Origin: Paraburkholderia phenazinium
GTDB lineage: Bacteria > Pseudomonadota > Gammaproteobacteria > Burkholderiales > Burkholderiaceae
Direction of reading: 5' to 3'
Length of the DNA stretch: 64,000 bases
Assembly: GCF_900142845.1 (NCBI RefSeq)
Contig: NZ_FSRU01000002.1
Coordinates: forward strand, 2,852,001 to 2,916,000
Under the pieces are notes generated by a model, which made no database searches, had not been told where the DNA came from, and saw only the letters and a list, made by a program, of their open reading frames with translations. Shown in pieces: positions 1 through 9,046 of this stretch. The position numbers and the translations under genes are program-made. Position 1 is the first letter of the stretch; each line of letters starts with the position of its first letter.

Positions 1-814
1 CGGTCAAGACACCGGCCTGCGGTTGGGCGACGGCCGCGGGAGTGCCGTCGATGTTTGCGGTGAGGCATGCAGCAAAGGTCCGGGCCACCTCGTCCCAGCC
101 GGCGGCGGCGCCGAGCGTCGCCATGTCGACGGTTTCGAGCCCGGCGTACCCGCATGGGTTGATGGCCAGAAACGGCCGCAGATCCATCTTCACGTTCAGG
201 CTGACCCCGTGATAACTGCAGCCGTTGCGGATTTTCAGGCCCAGCGCGCCGATCTTGGCGCCGGCATGCGGCCCCACATCCGGACCAGGCGCCACGTAGA
301 TGCCTGGGGCGCCCGCCTTGCGTTCTCCGGCGAGATTATACGCCGCGAGCGTGTCGATCACGGCCTGCTCGATCCGCGTGACCAGCTCGCGCACCATCAG
401 CTTGCGGCGGCGCAAGTCGAGCAGCAGGTACGCGACGACCTGTCCCGGCCCGTGATAGGTGATCTGCCCGCCGCGGTCGACTTTCACAAGCGGAATGCCG
501 CTGTCGGCGGCCAGCAGGTGCGCCGGGTTGCCGGCCTGGCCGAGCGTAAAGACGGGGGGATGTTCGACCAGCCAGATTTCGTCCACGGTCTCGCTGTCGC
601 GCGCGTCGGTGAAGGCGCGCATGGCGTCGAAGCTGGTTTCGTAGGGTTCGACGCCGCGCCAGCGGAGCGTCAGTGCGGGAGCGGAAGCAGATGAAGCCGC
701 GCAGACGGGCTCGGCGCTCGCAGTTGCGGTCGGACTCACGGAGTCGGGCACCGCCTGATCTTCACGGCAGGGTGCAGCAGATAGGGAAAGCGGGGAAACC
801 GGCGTGGCACACAT
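1..814 (-). CDS. lipB: LipB octanoyltransferase (3' end outside window)
   Basis: Transfers octanoyl groups from acyl carrier protein to lipoyl domains, the first step of lipoate assembly in the cytoplasm. Reading the minus strand from an ATG at 814 gives the family core: the [10 protein letters not shown] stretch, then [24 protein letters not shown] and the YHGVSLN segment that precedes the active-site cysteine (NPCGYAG, near 160). An N-terminal extension of about 50 Ala/Ser/Pro-rich residues precedes the domain and may mean the true start lies further in. The frame is still open at the window edge, so the C-terminus is missing. ybeD lies upstream on the same strand, the usual partner, but a LysR/DUF2917 pair separates the two. 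Confidence 0.93.
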   Translation of the reverse strand, partial: MCATPVSPLSLSAAPCREDQAVPDSVSPTATASAEPVCAASSASAPALTLRWRGVEPYETSFDAMRAFTDARDSETVDEIWLVEHPPVFTLGQAGNPAHLLAADSGIPLVKVDRGGQITYHGPGQVVAYLLLDLRRRKLMVRELVTRIEQAVIDTLAAYNLAGERKAGAPGIYVAPGPDVGPHAGAKIGALGLKIRNGCSYHGVSLNVKMDLRPFLAINPCGYAGLETVDMATLGAAAGWDEVARTFAACLTANIDGTPAAVAQPQAGVLT

Positions 815-897
815 GATCCGCCTAGTTTACCGAAATAATGAGATCCCCGCCCGAGCCGCTGTCCAAGCCGGCCCGCCCAACCCACCGCCGAGCCGCC

Positions 898-1224
898 TCA
901 AACGGTCCGCCACCCATCGCGCGACCGCAAGCCGATCCGGTCCGCGAGACGCACCAGCCAGTCGAACGCGCGCACATCCGCGCGGGCCGGCACGGCGAAC
1001 GCCACCCGTGCCTGCGCTCCGCTCTCGACGCTCAGCCAGAGCCGCTCGCCGCGCCGTAGACGCAGCGTGTGCCCCGGTTGGAGCCAGTAGTCTTCGGTAT
1101 CGTCGCTGCGGGTCACCCACACTGCCCCGCCGCTCACCGCCAGCCGGGTGCTGCGCGCCACCTTCATCGGAACCGTTTCTCCCGCCTTGATTTCAAACGT
1201 GATACTAGAGGAAATTTCTCGCAT
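898..1224 (-). CDS. DUF2917 domain protein
   Basis: A 108-residue protein of the DUF2917 family, which is common in Burkholderiaceae and has no established biochemical role. The sequence shows a small beta-rich domain: an N-terminal FEIKAGETVPMKVAR segment, then GAVWVTRSDDTEDYWLQPG and LRLRRGERLWLSVE, resembling a cupin-like sandwich. There is no signal peptide or membrane segment. It is transcribed divergently from the LysR regulator, about 100 bp away, an arrangement that often pairs a regulator with its target. The family call is good; function is unknown. Confidence 0.8.
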   Translation of the reverse strand: MREISSSITFEIKAGETVPMKVARSTRLAVSGGAVWVTRSDDTEDYWLQPGHTLRLRRGERLWLSVESGAQARVAFAVPARADVRAFDWLVRLADRIGLRSRDGWRTV

Positions 1225-1322
1225 GACACCCTCGCAAAAAGCTGTTTCGTGACTACAATCCTAGGTGCAACAAGGGTTTACGCAAAACGATCAAATTTCA
1301 CCTCTATGTGAGAAAAATTGCG

Positions 1323-2279
1323 ATGGACCTCCGACAACTCCCTGGACTCAACGCCATCAAGGCATTCGAGGCCGCCTCCCGGCACGAGAGCTTTTCGCGT
1401 GCGGCGGACGAACTGTTCGTCACGCACGGCGCGGTCAGCCATCAGATCCGGGCACTTGAAGCGGAACTGGGCGTGACCCTGTTCGCCCGCGACGGCAAAC
1501 GCGTGCGCCTGACCGAGGTGGGCCGCCGCTACGCGGGGCAGGTGCGCAGTGCCTTGACGGCTCTGGCCGACGCCACGCGCGAGATCCGCGCCGGCGAGCG
1601 CGAGCGGCGTCTGGTGGTGTCGATGCTGTCGTCGTTCGCGGCGCGCTGGGTGACGCCGCGCATCGGCAGCTTTATCGAGGCGCATCCGCAGTGGGATCTC
1701 GAGTTGCTGTCCACCAATTCGCTGGCGGATTTCGCCCGCGACGACATCGATGCGGCAATTCGTTTTGGCTTCGGCAAGTACCCGGGCTTGCACGCGGAGC
1801 TTCTGCTGGAGGAGATTTTCTTTCCGGCCTGCGCACCGAATTTCAACGGCGGCAACCTGCCGAAGGTGCCGTCGGACCTCGCCAAAGTTCCACTGCTGCG
1901 CTCCGACGACGAATTGTGGCGACCCTGGTTCGACGCCGCCGGTCTCACCGACTGGCCCGAGCCGAAGCGCGGCGTGCTGTACCAGGATTCGTCGAACCTG
2001 TTGCAGGCGGCGATCGACGGCCAGGGCGTCGCGCTCACGCGTCGTTCGCTCGCGATGCACGAAATCGCCGCTGGGCGGCTGGTGCGGCTCTTCGATGTGG
2101 ATGGTCCGAGCCCGTGGCAGTACTACTTCATCTGTCCGCCGCAGATGATGCAGGCGGAGCGGGTGCAGGCGTTTCGGGATTGGGTGTTCGAGGAGGTAGG
2201 ACGGTTCAAGCTGCTCTTCGAGCGGGCTTGCGCGGCAGGGCCGCAGAACGGGGCGGACGCGTTGCACGTCGCACCCTAG
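1323..2279 (+). CDS. LysR-family regulator, GcvA-like
   Basis: DNA-binding transcription regulator. Residues about 5-65 form the winged helix-turn-helix (LNAIKAFEAASRHESFSRAA, then VSHQIRALE), and the rest is the periplasmic-binding-like effector domain. The LPGLNAIKAFEAA opening and the SHQIRALE recognition helix are typical of the GcvA subgroup. A GTG at 1308 in the same frame would add five residues; the ATG at 1323 is preferred because it gives the family-standard N-terminus and has a GAGA about 9 bases upstream. It is divergent from the DUF2917 gene and probably controls it, judged from arrangement only. The inducer cannot be read from sequence. Confidence 0.9.
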   Translation: MDLRQLPGLNAIKAFEAASRHESFSRAADELFVTHGAVSHQIRALEAELGVTLFARDGKRVRLTEVGRRYAGQVRSALTALADATREIRAGERERRLVVSMLSSFAARWVTPRIGSFIEAHPQWDLELLSTNSLADFARDDIDAAIRFGFGKYPGLHAELLLEEIFFPACAPNFNGGNLPKVPSDLAKVPLLRSDDELWRPWFDAAGLTDWPEPKRGVLYQDSSNLLQAAIDGQGVALTRRSLAMHEIAAGRLVRLFDVDGPSPWQYYFICPPQMMQAERVQAFRDWVFEEVGRFKLLFERACAAGPQNGADALHVAP

Positions 2280-2330
2280 GCACAGGCGCCGCAGCCGGCG
2301 AGACGCGAAACGTCCCGCCGGCTCACTGAC

Positions 2331-2600
2331 TCACAGCACCACGTTCACCATCGGATGCCCGGTGAGCGCGCGATAGATATCGTCGAGATGGGCGCGGCTG
2401 GTTGCCCGCACCGTCACCGTCAGGCCGGTGTAGTTGCCGCCGCTCGACGGGCGTGTCTCGACGCGCGACGCGTCGACCGCTTCGTCAAACTGCTTCACCA
2501 CCGTCACGATCGTCTCGGCAAACTCGGGATGCGACTTGCCCATCACCTTGATCGGGAAATCGCAGGGAAACTCAAACAGCGAATCGTTATCGGCTTGCAT
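2331..2600 (-). CDS. ybeD: YbeD/DUF493 family protein
   Basis: An 89-residue protein of the YbeD (DUF493) family, a small ferredoxin-like fold found next to lipB in many proteobacteria and thought to be an allosteric or regulatory partner in lipoate metabolism. The motifs FEFPCDFPIKVMG, SSGGNYTGLTVTVRATS and the LTGHPMVNVVL C-terminus are characteristic. It reads in the same direction as dacC upstream and lipB downstream. The dacC-ybeD-lipB order is conserved, but here roughly 1.5 kb with an opposite-strand LysR gene separates ybeD from lipB, so the two are unlikely to share one transcript. Confidence 0.9.
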   Translation of the reverse strand: MQADNDSLFEFPCDFPIKVMGKSHPEFAETIVTVVKQFDEAVDASRVETRPSSGGNYTGLTVTVRATSRAHLDDIYRALTGHPMVNVVL

Positions 2601-2686
2601 CTTCTTTCACTCCTCGACGACGGCTCCGGCAGCCTCGCCGCCGGAGCCGTTACCACGCAACCGCACGCACGAGCGTGCGCCTGCGC

Positions 2687-3910
2687 TTACTTCTTCTTGT
2701 TGAACATCAGCATCAGCGAATCCCACACGCGGCCCACCACGCCGGCTTGCGGCACGGCCTGCAACGCCACGATCGGGAACTGCGAAATCACCTTGCCGTC
2801 CGACACCAGCTTCACCGTGCCGACCTGCTGGCCATCGGCGATCGGCGCGATCAGCGGGTCGATATGCTCGACCTGCGGCTTGGCCTTGTCGGCGAGACCC
2901 TTCGGCACCGTGATGTACTGGTCGGCCTTCACGCCGATCTTGACCGTGTCTTCCGCGCCCTTATAGACGCGCGGCGTCTCGATCACCTGGCCGGCCTTGT
3001 ACAGGCGCACCGTGTCGTACGCGCTATAGCCGTAGTTCAGCATCTTCATGCTGTCCTCGACGCGGTCGTGCTCTTTCACCTCACCCATCATCACCGACAC
3101 CAGACGGCGCGATGCATCCGACGCGCCCGGCAGCGGACGCTTGGCGCTCGCGATCAGGCAATAGCCGGCCGCCTCGGTGTGACCGGTCTTCAGGCCGTCG
3201 ACGGTCGGGTCGATCCACAGCAGACGGTTGCGGTTCGGCTGCTTGATCTTGTTGTAGGTGAATTCCTTGACCGAGAAAATGTTGTAGTAGTCAGGGTAGT
3301 CGCGAATCAGGCGTGCCGACAGGATCGCGAGGTCGCCCGCGCTCGTGTAGTGCTGCGGGTCGGGCATGCCGTTCACGTCGGCGAAATGCGTATGCGTCAT
3401 GCCGAGGCGCTGCGCTTCGGTGTTCATCATGTTGACGAACTGCGACTCGCTGCCGCCGACCAGTTCGGCCAGCGCGATGGCCGCGTCGTTGCCCGACTGG
3501 ATGATCATGCCGTAGACGAGGTCGTGCACGGAGACCGGCTTGTTCGCTTCGATGAACATGCGCGATTCGTCCGTTTTCACGCGGCGCACGGCTTCGCTCG
3601 GCGTGACGATCTGCTCCATCGAAATCTTCTTCGTCTGCAGCGCTTCGAAGACCAGATAGGCGGTCATCAGCTTGGTCAGCGACGCCGGCTCGACGCGCTC
3701 GTCGGCATTGCCGGAGGCGAGCACCTGGTTGCTGGTCGCGTCGACGAGCACCCACGAGCGCGCGTTCACCGCCGGCGGCGGGACTTGCGCGAAGGCCGCC
3801 GTGCTCGCCAGCAGCGAGGCCGGCAGCAACACGCCGAGCGTCACCGCACGGCTGATGGTATGGGGAACGAAAGACGAGAGTGACGAAAAACCGGAGGTGG
3901 AAAAACGCAT
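2687..3910 (-). CDS. dacC: D-alanyl-D-alanine carboxypeptidase (PBP5/6 type)
   Basis: Removes the terminal D-Ala from peptidoglycan pentapeptides in the periplasm. All three penicillin-binding motifs are present: S77-L-T-K80, S139-G-N141 and K241-T-G243. Residues about 20-41 form a signal peptide ending AFA-Q. The C-terminal PBP5 domain follows residue about 310, and the last residues (VWDSLMLMFNKKK) look like the amphipathic membrane anchor of this class. The frame extends 55 codons upstream, but that part is arginine-rich and precedes the signal peptide, so the ATG at 3910 is chosen. ybeD follows on the same strand. Assignment among DacA/C/D paralogues is by neighbourhood. Confidence 0.94.
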   Translation of the reverse strand: MRFSTSGFSSLSSFVPHTISRAVTLGVLLPASLLASTAAFAQVPPPAVNARSWVLVDATSNQVLASGNADERVEPASLTKLMTAYLVFEALQTKKISMEQIVTPSEAVRRVKTDESRMFIEANKPVSVHDLVYGMIIQSGNDAAIALAELVGGSESQFVNMMNTEAQRLGMTHTHFADVNGMPDPQHYTSAGDLAILSARLIRDYPDYYNIFSVKEFTYNKIKQPNRNRLLWIDPTVDGLKTGHTEAAGYCLIASAKRPLPGASDASRRLVSVMMGEVKEHDRVEDSMKMLNYGYSAYDTVRLYKAGQVIETPRVYKGAEDTVKIGVKADQYITVPKGLADKAKPQVEHIDPLIAPIADGQQVGTVKLVSDGKVISQFPIVALQAVPQAGVVGRVWDSLMLMFNKKK

Positions 3911-4134
3911 AGGATCGATTCGGGCAGAAATATGCATCGCGCCCGGGGGCGCGCAGTTTGGAAGAGCCGGTCGGCGAGCGCTGGCCGCGAAAAAACGGCG
4001 CGGCGCCCGTTGGACTTCCGGCCACACGATCGGTTCGCGCAACGCGCCCCACCACCCGGCGCTGCAATCACGCAACGGCGCGCAACCATGCGCCTTCGCC
4101 GGATGGGCCGCGCTGCGCCCAAAAAAGAGCGCTC

Positions 4135-4140
4135 ATTATA
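4135..4140 (-). promoter_or_regulatory. Candidate -10 box upstream of dacC
   Basis: The 323-base gap between the alpha/beta hydrolase and dacC (3911-4233) has no convincing gene. On the minus strand it carries a perfect TATAAT about 225 bases upstream of the dacC start. No good -35 at 17 bases is visible, so this is a weak call. The rest of the gap is GC-rich with nothing recognisable. Confidence 0.35.
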
Positions 4141-4233
4141 CGCGCGCCGGGGAGGCAACTTTGCGCCTCGCGTGCCGATAAATTTTCATTTGGCGCGTAC
4201 CTGTACCCCGGAAAACGCGCGCAGCCCCGCTGA

Positions 4234-4878
4234 CTAGCGCCAGGCGTCGACGATGATGCGCTTCAGGATGTGCAGTTTGCGGTGCAGAAAATGCTCGGCG
4301 CCGGGAATCACGACCACCGGCAATTCCTGCGGCCGCGCCCAGTCGAACACCGATTGAATGGGGACCGTTTCGTCGGTTTCGCCGTGAATCACGAGTGTGT
4401 TTTCCGGCACGGGCGCAACATCCCAGCGGCTCGCCGCAGTGCCGACAAAGACGATCCGCTCGATCGCCTGCCCTTCTTCGACGAGCCGCGCCGCCACATG
4501 CGACAACACGACAGTGCCGAACGAAAAGCCCGCCAGCACGAGGGGCAGATCGGCCTGGCCCGGCTGCGCGCGCATGTGATCGAGTACCGCGCGCAGATCG
4601 TCGCGCTCGCCGATGCCGGCGTCGTGCTCACCCTCGGTCTGGCCGACGCCGCGAAAGTTCGAGCGATAGGTCACGTAGTTCAGTTGCACCAGCGTGCGGG
4701 CCAGCGTCTGTGCGACCTTGTTGTCCATCGTGCCGGCGAACAGCGGATGCGGATGCGCGACGAGCGCAATGCCGCGCGGCGCGGCGCCGTTTTCGCGCGT
4801 CTCGTCGGGCAGATCGAGCGCGACCTCGATCTTGCCGACCGGACCATCGATCAGATACTTTTTCGTATTGACGTTCAT
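4234..4878 (-). CDS. Alpha/beta hydrolase (serine-type)
   Basis: A 214-residue cytoplasmic hydrolase of the dienelactone-hydrolase-like or short acyl-esterase superfamily. Visible features are an HPHPLFAGTMDNKVAQ oxyanion region, the nucleophile elbow G-F-S119-F-G, an acid in the HGETDETVP segment and the catalytic His in GAEHFLHRK. The HPHP...NFRGVG...GFSFG pattern is the COG2945 type of small bacterial hydrolases. The frame continues upstream without a stop, but the ATG at 4878 gives the family N-terminus and lies 8 bases after the ferredoxin stop, so the two are coupled. The substrate is unknown. Confidence 0.88.
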   Translation of the reverse strand: MNVNTKKYLIDGPVGKIEVALDLPDETRENGAAPRGIALVAHPHPLFAGTMDNKVAQTLARTLVQLNYVTYRSNFRGVGQTEGEHDAGIGERDDLRAVLDHMRAQPGQADLPLVLAGFSFGTVVLSHVAARLVEEGQAIERIVFVGTAASRWDVAPVPENTLVIHGETDETVPIQSVFDWARPQELPVVVIPGAEHFLHRKLHILKRIIVDAWR

Positions 4879-4886
4879 GGCGCCGC

Positions 4887-5210
4887 TTACCGATCGATTT
4901 TCAGACGCTCGACGACCTTGCCGTTCGCAAGATGCGATTCGACGATCTCGTCGATGTCGCTCTCGTCGACATACGTGTACCACGTGCCTTCCGGATAGAT
5001 CACGACGGCCGGCCCTTCCTCGCAACGGTCGAGACACCCCGCCTTGTTGATGCGCACCTGGCCCGGGCCCGCTAGACCCAGTTGCTTCACGCGCTTTTTC
5101 GCATGCTCCTGCATGGCCTGCGCATTGCAGTTCGCGCAGCTCGGGCGCTCTGCGCCGGGGTCGCGCTGGTTGAGACAGAAGAAGACGTGGTACTTGTAGA
5201 AAGAGTCCAT
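4887..5210 (-). CDS. Thioredoxin-like [2Fe-2S] ferredoxin
   Basis: A 107-residue member of the thioredoxin-fold [2Fe-2S] ferredoxin family (related to NuoE C-terminal domains). Cys12, Cys25 or Cys28, Cys59 and Cys63 are arranged as in the family (HVFFCLNQR, SCANC, GCLDRCEEGP), suitable for binding a [2Fe-2S] cluster. It probably serves as an electron carrier or a cluster-binding partner; no redox partner is evident nearby. It lies 8 bases upstream of the hydrolase and 126 bases downstream of VanZ, at the tail of the Mla-type operon. Confidence 0.9.
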   Translation of the reverse strand: MDSFYKYHVFFCLNQRDPGAERPSCANCNAQAMQEHAKKRVKQLGLAGPGQVRINKAGCLDRCEEGPAVVIYPEGTWYTYVDESDIDEIVESHLANGKVVERLKIDR

Positions 5211-5336
5211 GGTGTCCGGGGCGAGACTGAAAGTGGTGGAGGCTCGATGACCGCCGGCATGGGCAAGCCACGTGGCGCTCCTGTAGTGGGTCGATTATAG
5301 CGACGGGGGCAGGCAGGCGCTCGGGCGAGCCGCTGC

Positions 5337-6491
5337 TCAAGCCGCATGCCGGCGCCTGAGCCAGGCGCGCTCCGCCGACAACGCCAGCCAGCCCAGCGCC
5401 GCATACGGCCATGTCCATGCGAGCCAGTGCGCGAGGCCGTTGAAGTGCAGATAGCGTCCCTGGCGCCAGTCCGCGAGCGTCACATCGAAATAGGGATTGA
5501 CCGGCAGCAGGTTGACGAGCAGCAGCGCAATCACCAGCGTCCCCGCTGCGAACGCTGCCCGCCAGCGGCGCGGCACGCGCAGGGCCAGCAGCATCGCCAG
5601 GGTGCCGCCCGCGAGACCGGCAAGTGCGCCGGGCGTCGCCCAGTCGAACACCAGCCCCGCCTCCGATTGCAGAAAGGTCGCGCCGATCTTGATGCACACC
5701 GTCATCGCGACGAGCACCAGCAGCAGCCGCGCGCGCGGCGCCGGCGGGCGCATCGGCAGCGAAGCGAGTGCGCCGGCGGCAAACAGGGTGAGCGTCGCGA
5801 TCAGCGCCTCCCAGCCGTCGTCCGGCAGGGCCGCGCCGAGGCGTCCAGGCCACGCCGCGATATGCCAGCTGGCGGGCGCCCACGCGAGCAACGCGTCCCG
5901 CATGGTCGGATCGGCGCGCAGCCATAGCGCGCGCGGCCAGTCGCCGAGGCAGAACAGACGCGGCGAAGGAAACATCGTCGCAAACGGCCACAACGCGGCA
6001 AGGCAGACAAGCGCCGCGCTATCGCGCCTGAACCACAGGAGACGCAAGCGGCGCAACAGACCGCGATCGAGCAAGGCGCCGGTAGCCGGCGCAATCAACG
6101 CCGCGCCCAGCAGCGCGCCGAACGCATTGGCAGCCAGATCGAGATTGGACGCGACACGGGTGGGCAACCAGGTCTGCACCGCTTCCATCGTGCCCGACAG
6201 CACGACACCCAGCCCGAAGGCGAGCGCCACGGCCAGCGTGCCGCGCCGGCGCGGATAGAGCGCCAGCACCACCAGCGCGCCGAACGGCATGTAACCGAGG
6301 ACGTTGGTGAGCACATCGAAGGCCGTCAGATACTGCGGCAGCGGGTCGGTCAGATAAGCGAACGGGCTGAGGCCGAGCGAGCGCCAGCCTGAGAATGGAT
6401 ACCAGGAGCCATACACGATCAGGGCGGTGTACAAACCCAGCACCTGCTTCGCCAGCGCCGATGGCCGGCGCTGCGGCGGCTTGCCGCTCAC
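5337..6491 (-). CDS. VanZ-like integral membrane protein
   Basis: A membrane protein of about 384 residues with roughly ten hydrophobic segments. The N-terminal 120 residues carry the VanZ pattern (VYGSWYPFSGW, then FDVLTNVLGYMPFG, GVVLSGTMEAVQTWLPTRVASNLDLAANAFGA divided by loops). VanZ proteins are linked with glycopeptide resistance in Gram-positives; the role in Gram-negatives is unsettled. No ATG opens the frame near the N-terminus. A GTG at 6491, 31 bases after the upstream lipoprotein stop, gives MSGKPPQ and is preferred over an arginine-rich upstream extension. It is transcribed with the MCE lipid-transport genes, which suggests an envelope role. Confidence 0.82.
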   Translation of the reverse strand: MSGKPPQRRPSALAKQVLGLYTALIVYGSWYPFSGWRSLGLSPFAYLTDPLPQYLTAFDVLTNVLGYMPFGALVVLALYPRRRGTLAVALAFGLGVVLSGTMEAVQTWLPTRVASNLDLAANAFGALLGAALIAPATGALLDRGLLRRLRLLWFRRDSAALVCLAALWPFATMFPSPRLFCLGDWPRALWLRADPTMRDALLAWAPASWHIAAWPGRLGAALPDDGWEALIATLTLFAAGALASLPMRPPAPRARLLLVLVAMTVCIKIGATFLQSEAGLVFDWATPGALAGLAGGTLAMLLALRVPRRWRAAFAAGTLVIALLLVNLLPVNPYFDVTLADWRQGRYLHFNGLAHWLAWTWPYAALGWLALSAERAWLRRRHAA

Positions 6492-6522
6492 GCTACGCTC
6501 CGCCGCGTGCGTGGCGTAGCGG

Positions 6523-7170
6523 TCATTGAGCGGCGACGAGCGCCTGCACGCCAAGCCACGCGGAGATCTGCGCGACGAGGTCGTCGCTGGCCGCGGCAAG
6601 CGCCTGGGCGGCGCCGGCCGCATCCGCCGAACTGGCCGGCGCGCGCGCAATGAAGGTGCGCTGCGCGAGGACCTTGCCGCCCTGCGTCAAGGTGGCGCGC
6701 GCGGTGACGGCGCCGTGGCTTTGCGACTGACTGTCGAAGATCTGCTCGAACTCGTTCAGATCCACCTTCAGCACCGGCGCGTTCACGCCGTCCGCACCGG
6801 TCAGCACCGTGCCGCGCTGCGAGAGTGCCGCGCGCAGGCGCTGCGTCAACAGCGCCGACGGCGCCATGCTCCAGTGGCTGTTCGCATACGCCGCCGTCTG
6901 CTGCGCGTCGGCATAGCTCAGGCGGTAGATCAGCTTGTCGGAGGCGAGCGTCTCGGGCGCGGTGACGTCCAGCACCTTGACGGCCGGCATCGGTCCCGAG
7001 GTGGCCGCCTGCGGCGCCGGGCCGAGGTCGTAGCGGATGTCGGCGAGCGCCGCCGGGTTGCCGGCACAACCGGTCAGCACGCCGAACGCCAGCGCGACAG
7101 CAAACGCGGCGCCAGCCTGGTACCTATGCGGAAACAAGCGGTAAAGGGAGCGGTTAAGCGAGGGTGCCAT
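6523..7170 (-). CDS. PqiC-like ABC-type transport auxiliary lipoprotein
   Basis: Outer-membrane lipoprotein component of an MCE transport system (PqiC/YmbA, DUF330/ABC_trans_aux). The signal sequence ends in a lipobox L-T-G-C35. Characteristic parts are RYDLGPAP after the acylated Cys, DKLIYRLSYADAQQTAAYANSHW, and the NAPVLKVDLNEFEQIFDS strand near the middle. It would receive or pass lipids at the outer-membrane side of the MCE tunnel; that is inferred from PqiABC. It lies 18 bases after the MlaD-like gene and belongs to the same operon. Confidence 0.88.
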   Translation of the reverse strand: MAPSLNRSLYRLFPHRYQAGAAFAVALAFGVLTGCAGNPAALADIRYDLGPAPQAATSGPMPAVKVLDVTAPETLASDKLIYRLSYADAQQTAAYANSHWSMAPSALLTQRLRAALSQRGTVLTGADGVNAPVLKVDLNEFEQIFDSQSQSHGAVTARATLTQGGKVLAQRTFIARAPASSADAAGAAQALAAASDDLVAQISAWLGVQALVAAQ

Positions 7171-7188
7171 GACAATCTTCCTTTCAGA

Positions 7189-8151
7189 TCATTTTGCCGG
7201 GTGGGCCGCGGGCCACGTAAAGCCGGGCTCGCCGGGACCGGGCGCCGCCGCCGGCGCGCCGAACAGCACACTGCGCGGGCTCGTGCTGAACGTGTCGGCG
7301 GCGCGATCCACCGAACGCACAGCGGAGCGTACATCGTCAGCCAGCGAATTGACGCGCGGCAAGGTGTCGTAACCGACCCGTGCCGAGAGGTCCTGCAACG
7401 ACACATTCATCGCCGTCAGCGCATCGCCTGCCTGCTGCGCCGCCGTGCCGACCTTGTTCAGGTTGGCCTCAAACGGACCGTCCGGCCGGTTCAGGCCGGT
7501 GATCAACTGATTGGTCGACGCGAGCGTGCGATCCAGCTGGTCGAGCGTCTGCGGCAGCTTGCCGGCGGCCGGCGCCATCTGCTTCGTCAGGTCCGTGACG
7601 CCGTCGGCGGCGTGCTGCAGGCTGGCGGCCGTGCCCAGCAACTGATCGCGCATTTGCGGCGACAGCACGTCGTTCACGTCGTCCGCGATGCGTTCCAGCT
7701 TGCGCAGCAAGATGTCGCCGCGCTGCTGCAACTGATCGAGCAGGCCCGGGCGCATCGGCAATTGCGCCACCGCTTTCTCCGACGACGACAGCGGCGTCAT
7801 ATCGCGCCCCGTATCGTCGAGCTGGATGAATGCAATCCCCGTCACGCCCTGAAATCCAAGGCTGCCGTAGGTGGAATGCGTGATCGGCGCGTGCGTGTCG
7901 ACGAGGATCCGAATCAGGATCTGCCCCGGATGCTCGCGGTCGAACTTGATCGACTGCACCTTGCCCACGTCGAGGCCGCGATAGCGCACTGCGGCATCCG
8001 TATAGAGCCCGGTGACGTTGGTGCGCGCAATCAGATCGTACGGCACGCGCACCGAACGGTCGACGTTGAACAAAAAGGCCGCCGCCGCAATCGCCACCAG
8101 CAGCACCACTGTGAAGAGCCCAGCCCAGAAGGCATGTGATTTGTTTTCCAT
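7189..8151 (-). CDS. MlaD-family MCE lipid-binding protein
   Basis: Periplasmic substrate-binding subunit of an MCE lipid ABC transporter, anchored by one N-terminal helix (residues about 9-30). The MCE domain spans about 35-120 (VPYDLIARTNVTGLYTDAAVRYRG, then LGFQGVTGIAFIQLDD). A long alpha-helical C-terminal part (130-290) would build the hydrophobic central channel seen in MlaD/PqiB-type hexamers. It starts 16 bases after the ATPase. The 320-residue length, longer than E. coli MlaD (183), is nearer to other single-MCE proteins with extended helices. Confidence 0.9.
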   Translation of the reverse strand: MENKSHAFWAGLFTVVLLVAIAAAAFLFNVDRSVRVPYDLIARTNVTGLYTDAAVRYRGLDVGKVQSIKFDREHPGQILIRILVDTHAPITHSTYGSLGFQGVTGIAFIQLDDTGRDMTPLSSSEKAVAQLPMRPGLLDQLQQRGDILLRKLERIADDVNDVLSPQMRDQLLGTAASLQHAADGVTDLTKQMAPAAGKLPQTLDQLDRTLASTNQLITGLNRPDGPFEANLNKVGTAAQQAGDALTAMNVSLQDLSARVGYDTLPRVNSLADDVRSAVRSVDRAADTFSTSPRSVLFGAPAAAPGPGEPGFTWPAAHPAK

Positions 8152-8167
8152 TGTCAGGTTCCCTGGT

Positions 8168-9046
8168 TCACAGCGGCAGTTCGGACGACGCGGGTTCGAG
8201 CGCCGCGGGCGGCAGCTTGGCGCGACGCTCCGGCGGCAATGCCTGAAGCGCGCGGCGGCCGCGCAGGCCGAGGAAGTATTCGCGGATAAACGGATGATCG
8301 ACGCCCGCGGCTTCCTCGACCGGGGCCGCGACCAGCACCTTGCGGTCGGCCAGCACGGCGACGCGGGTGGACAGCGCGACCATCGTGTCGAGATCGTGCG
8401 TCACCATCACGACGGTCAGGCCGAGCGCGCGATGCAGCGTGCTGACCAGTTCGACGAACTCGTCCGACGCTTGCGGATCGAGCCCGGCCGTCGGCTCGTC
8501 GAGAAACAGCAGCTCCGGTTCGAGTGCGATGGCGCGGGCGATGCCGACCCGCTTGATCATCCCGCCCGAGAGCGCCGACGGCATCTTCGACGCATGCTTG
8601 CACGGCAGGCCGACCATCTCGAGCTTCAGCATGACGATGTCGCGCAGCAGGTCTTCGGGGATCTTGCCGAGCTCGCGCAGCGGCTGCGCGATGTTGTCGA
8701 ACACCGACAGCGACGAGAACAGCGCGCCGCGCTGGAACAGCATGCCGGAGCGGCTGCGCATCAGCAGCGCGGTGTCCGGCGAGATGGTCGAGATGTCCTC
8801 GCCGAACAGCTTGATGGTGCCCGACGACGGCCGTTCGAGCCCGAGGATCTGCCGCACCAGCGTGGTCTTGCCGGAGCCCGAGCCGCCGACGATCGAGACG
8901 ATCTCGCCGCGCCGCACCTCGAAGTTCAGATGCTGGTGCACGATGTTGCGGCCGTAGCGCTTGGTCAGGTCGCGCACCTCGATGACCGGCTCGGCGATCG
9001 AGGGCAGCGGCTGGCCGCGCACGGATTGAGTGAGTGGCGCGCTCAT
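8168..9046 (-). CDS. MlaF-like ABC transporter ATPase
   Basis: ATPase that powers MCE lipid transport at the inner membrane. It has a Walker A G54-GSGSGKT61, ABC signature LSGGMIKR (159-166), Walker B LLFLDEP (179-185) and the D-loop TAGLDP, followed by the switch histidine in VTHD. The C-terminal 45 residues (RGRRALQALPPERRAKLPP) extend beyond the nucleotide-binding domain, as in MlaF. The start overlaps the permease stop by 4 bases (ATGA), so the two subunits are probably made in step. Confidence 0.93.
   Translation of the reverse strand: MSAPLTQSVRGQPLPSIAEPVIEVRDLTKRYGRNIVHQHLNFEVRRGEIVSIVGGSGSGKTTLVRQILGLERPSSGTIKLFGEDISTISPDTALLMRSRSGMLFQRGALFSSLSVFDNIAQPLRELGKIPEDLLRDIVMLKLEMVGLPCKHASKMPSALSGGMIKRVGIARAIALEPELLFLDEPTAGLDPQASDEFVELVSTLHRALGLTVVMVTHDLDTMVALSTRVAVLADRKVLVAAPVEEAAGVDHPFIREYFLGLRGRRALQALPPERRAKLPPAALEPASSELPL

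Noticed and set aside
3911..4075. 55-residue N-terminal extension of the carboxypeptidase
   Set aside because: It would precede the signal peptide and is arginine-rich; the ATG at 3910 is the sensible start.
4879..5991. Long upstream extension of the alpha/beta hydrolase frame
   Set aside because: It overlaps the ferredoxin and VanZ genes in another frame and has no conserved features; the real start is at 4878.
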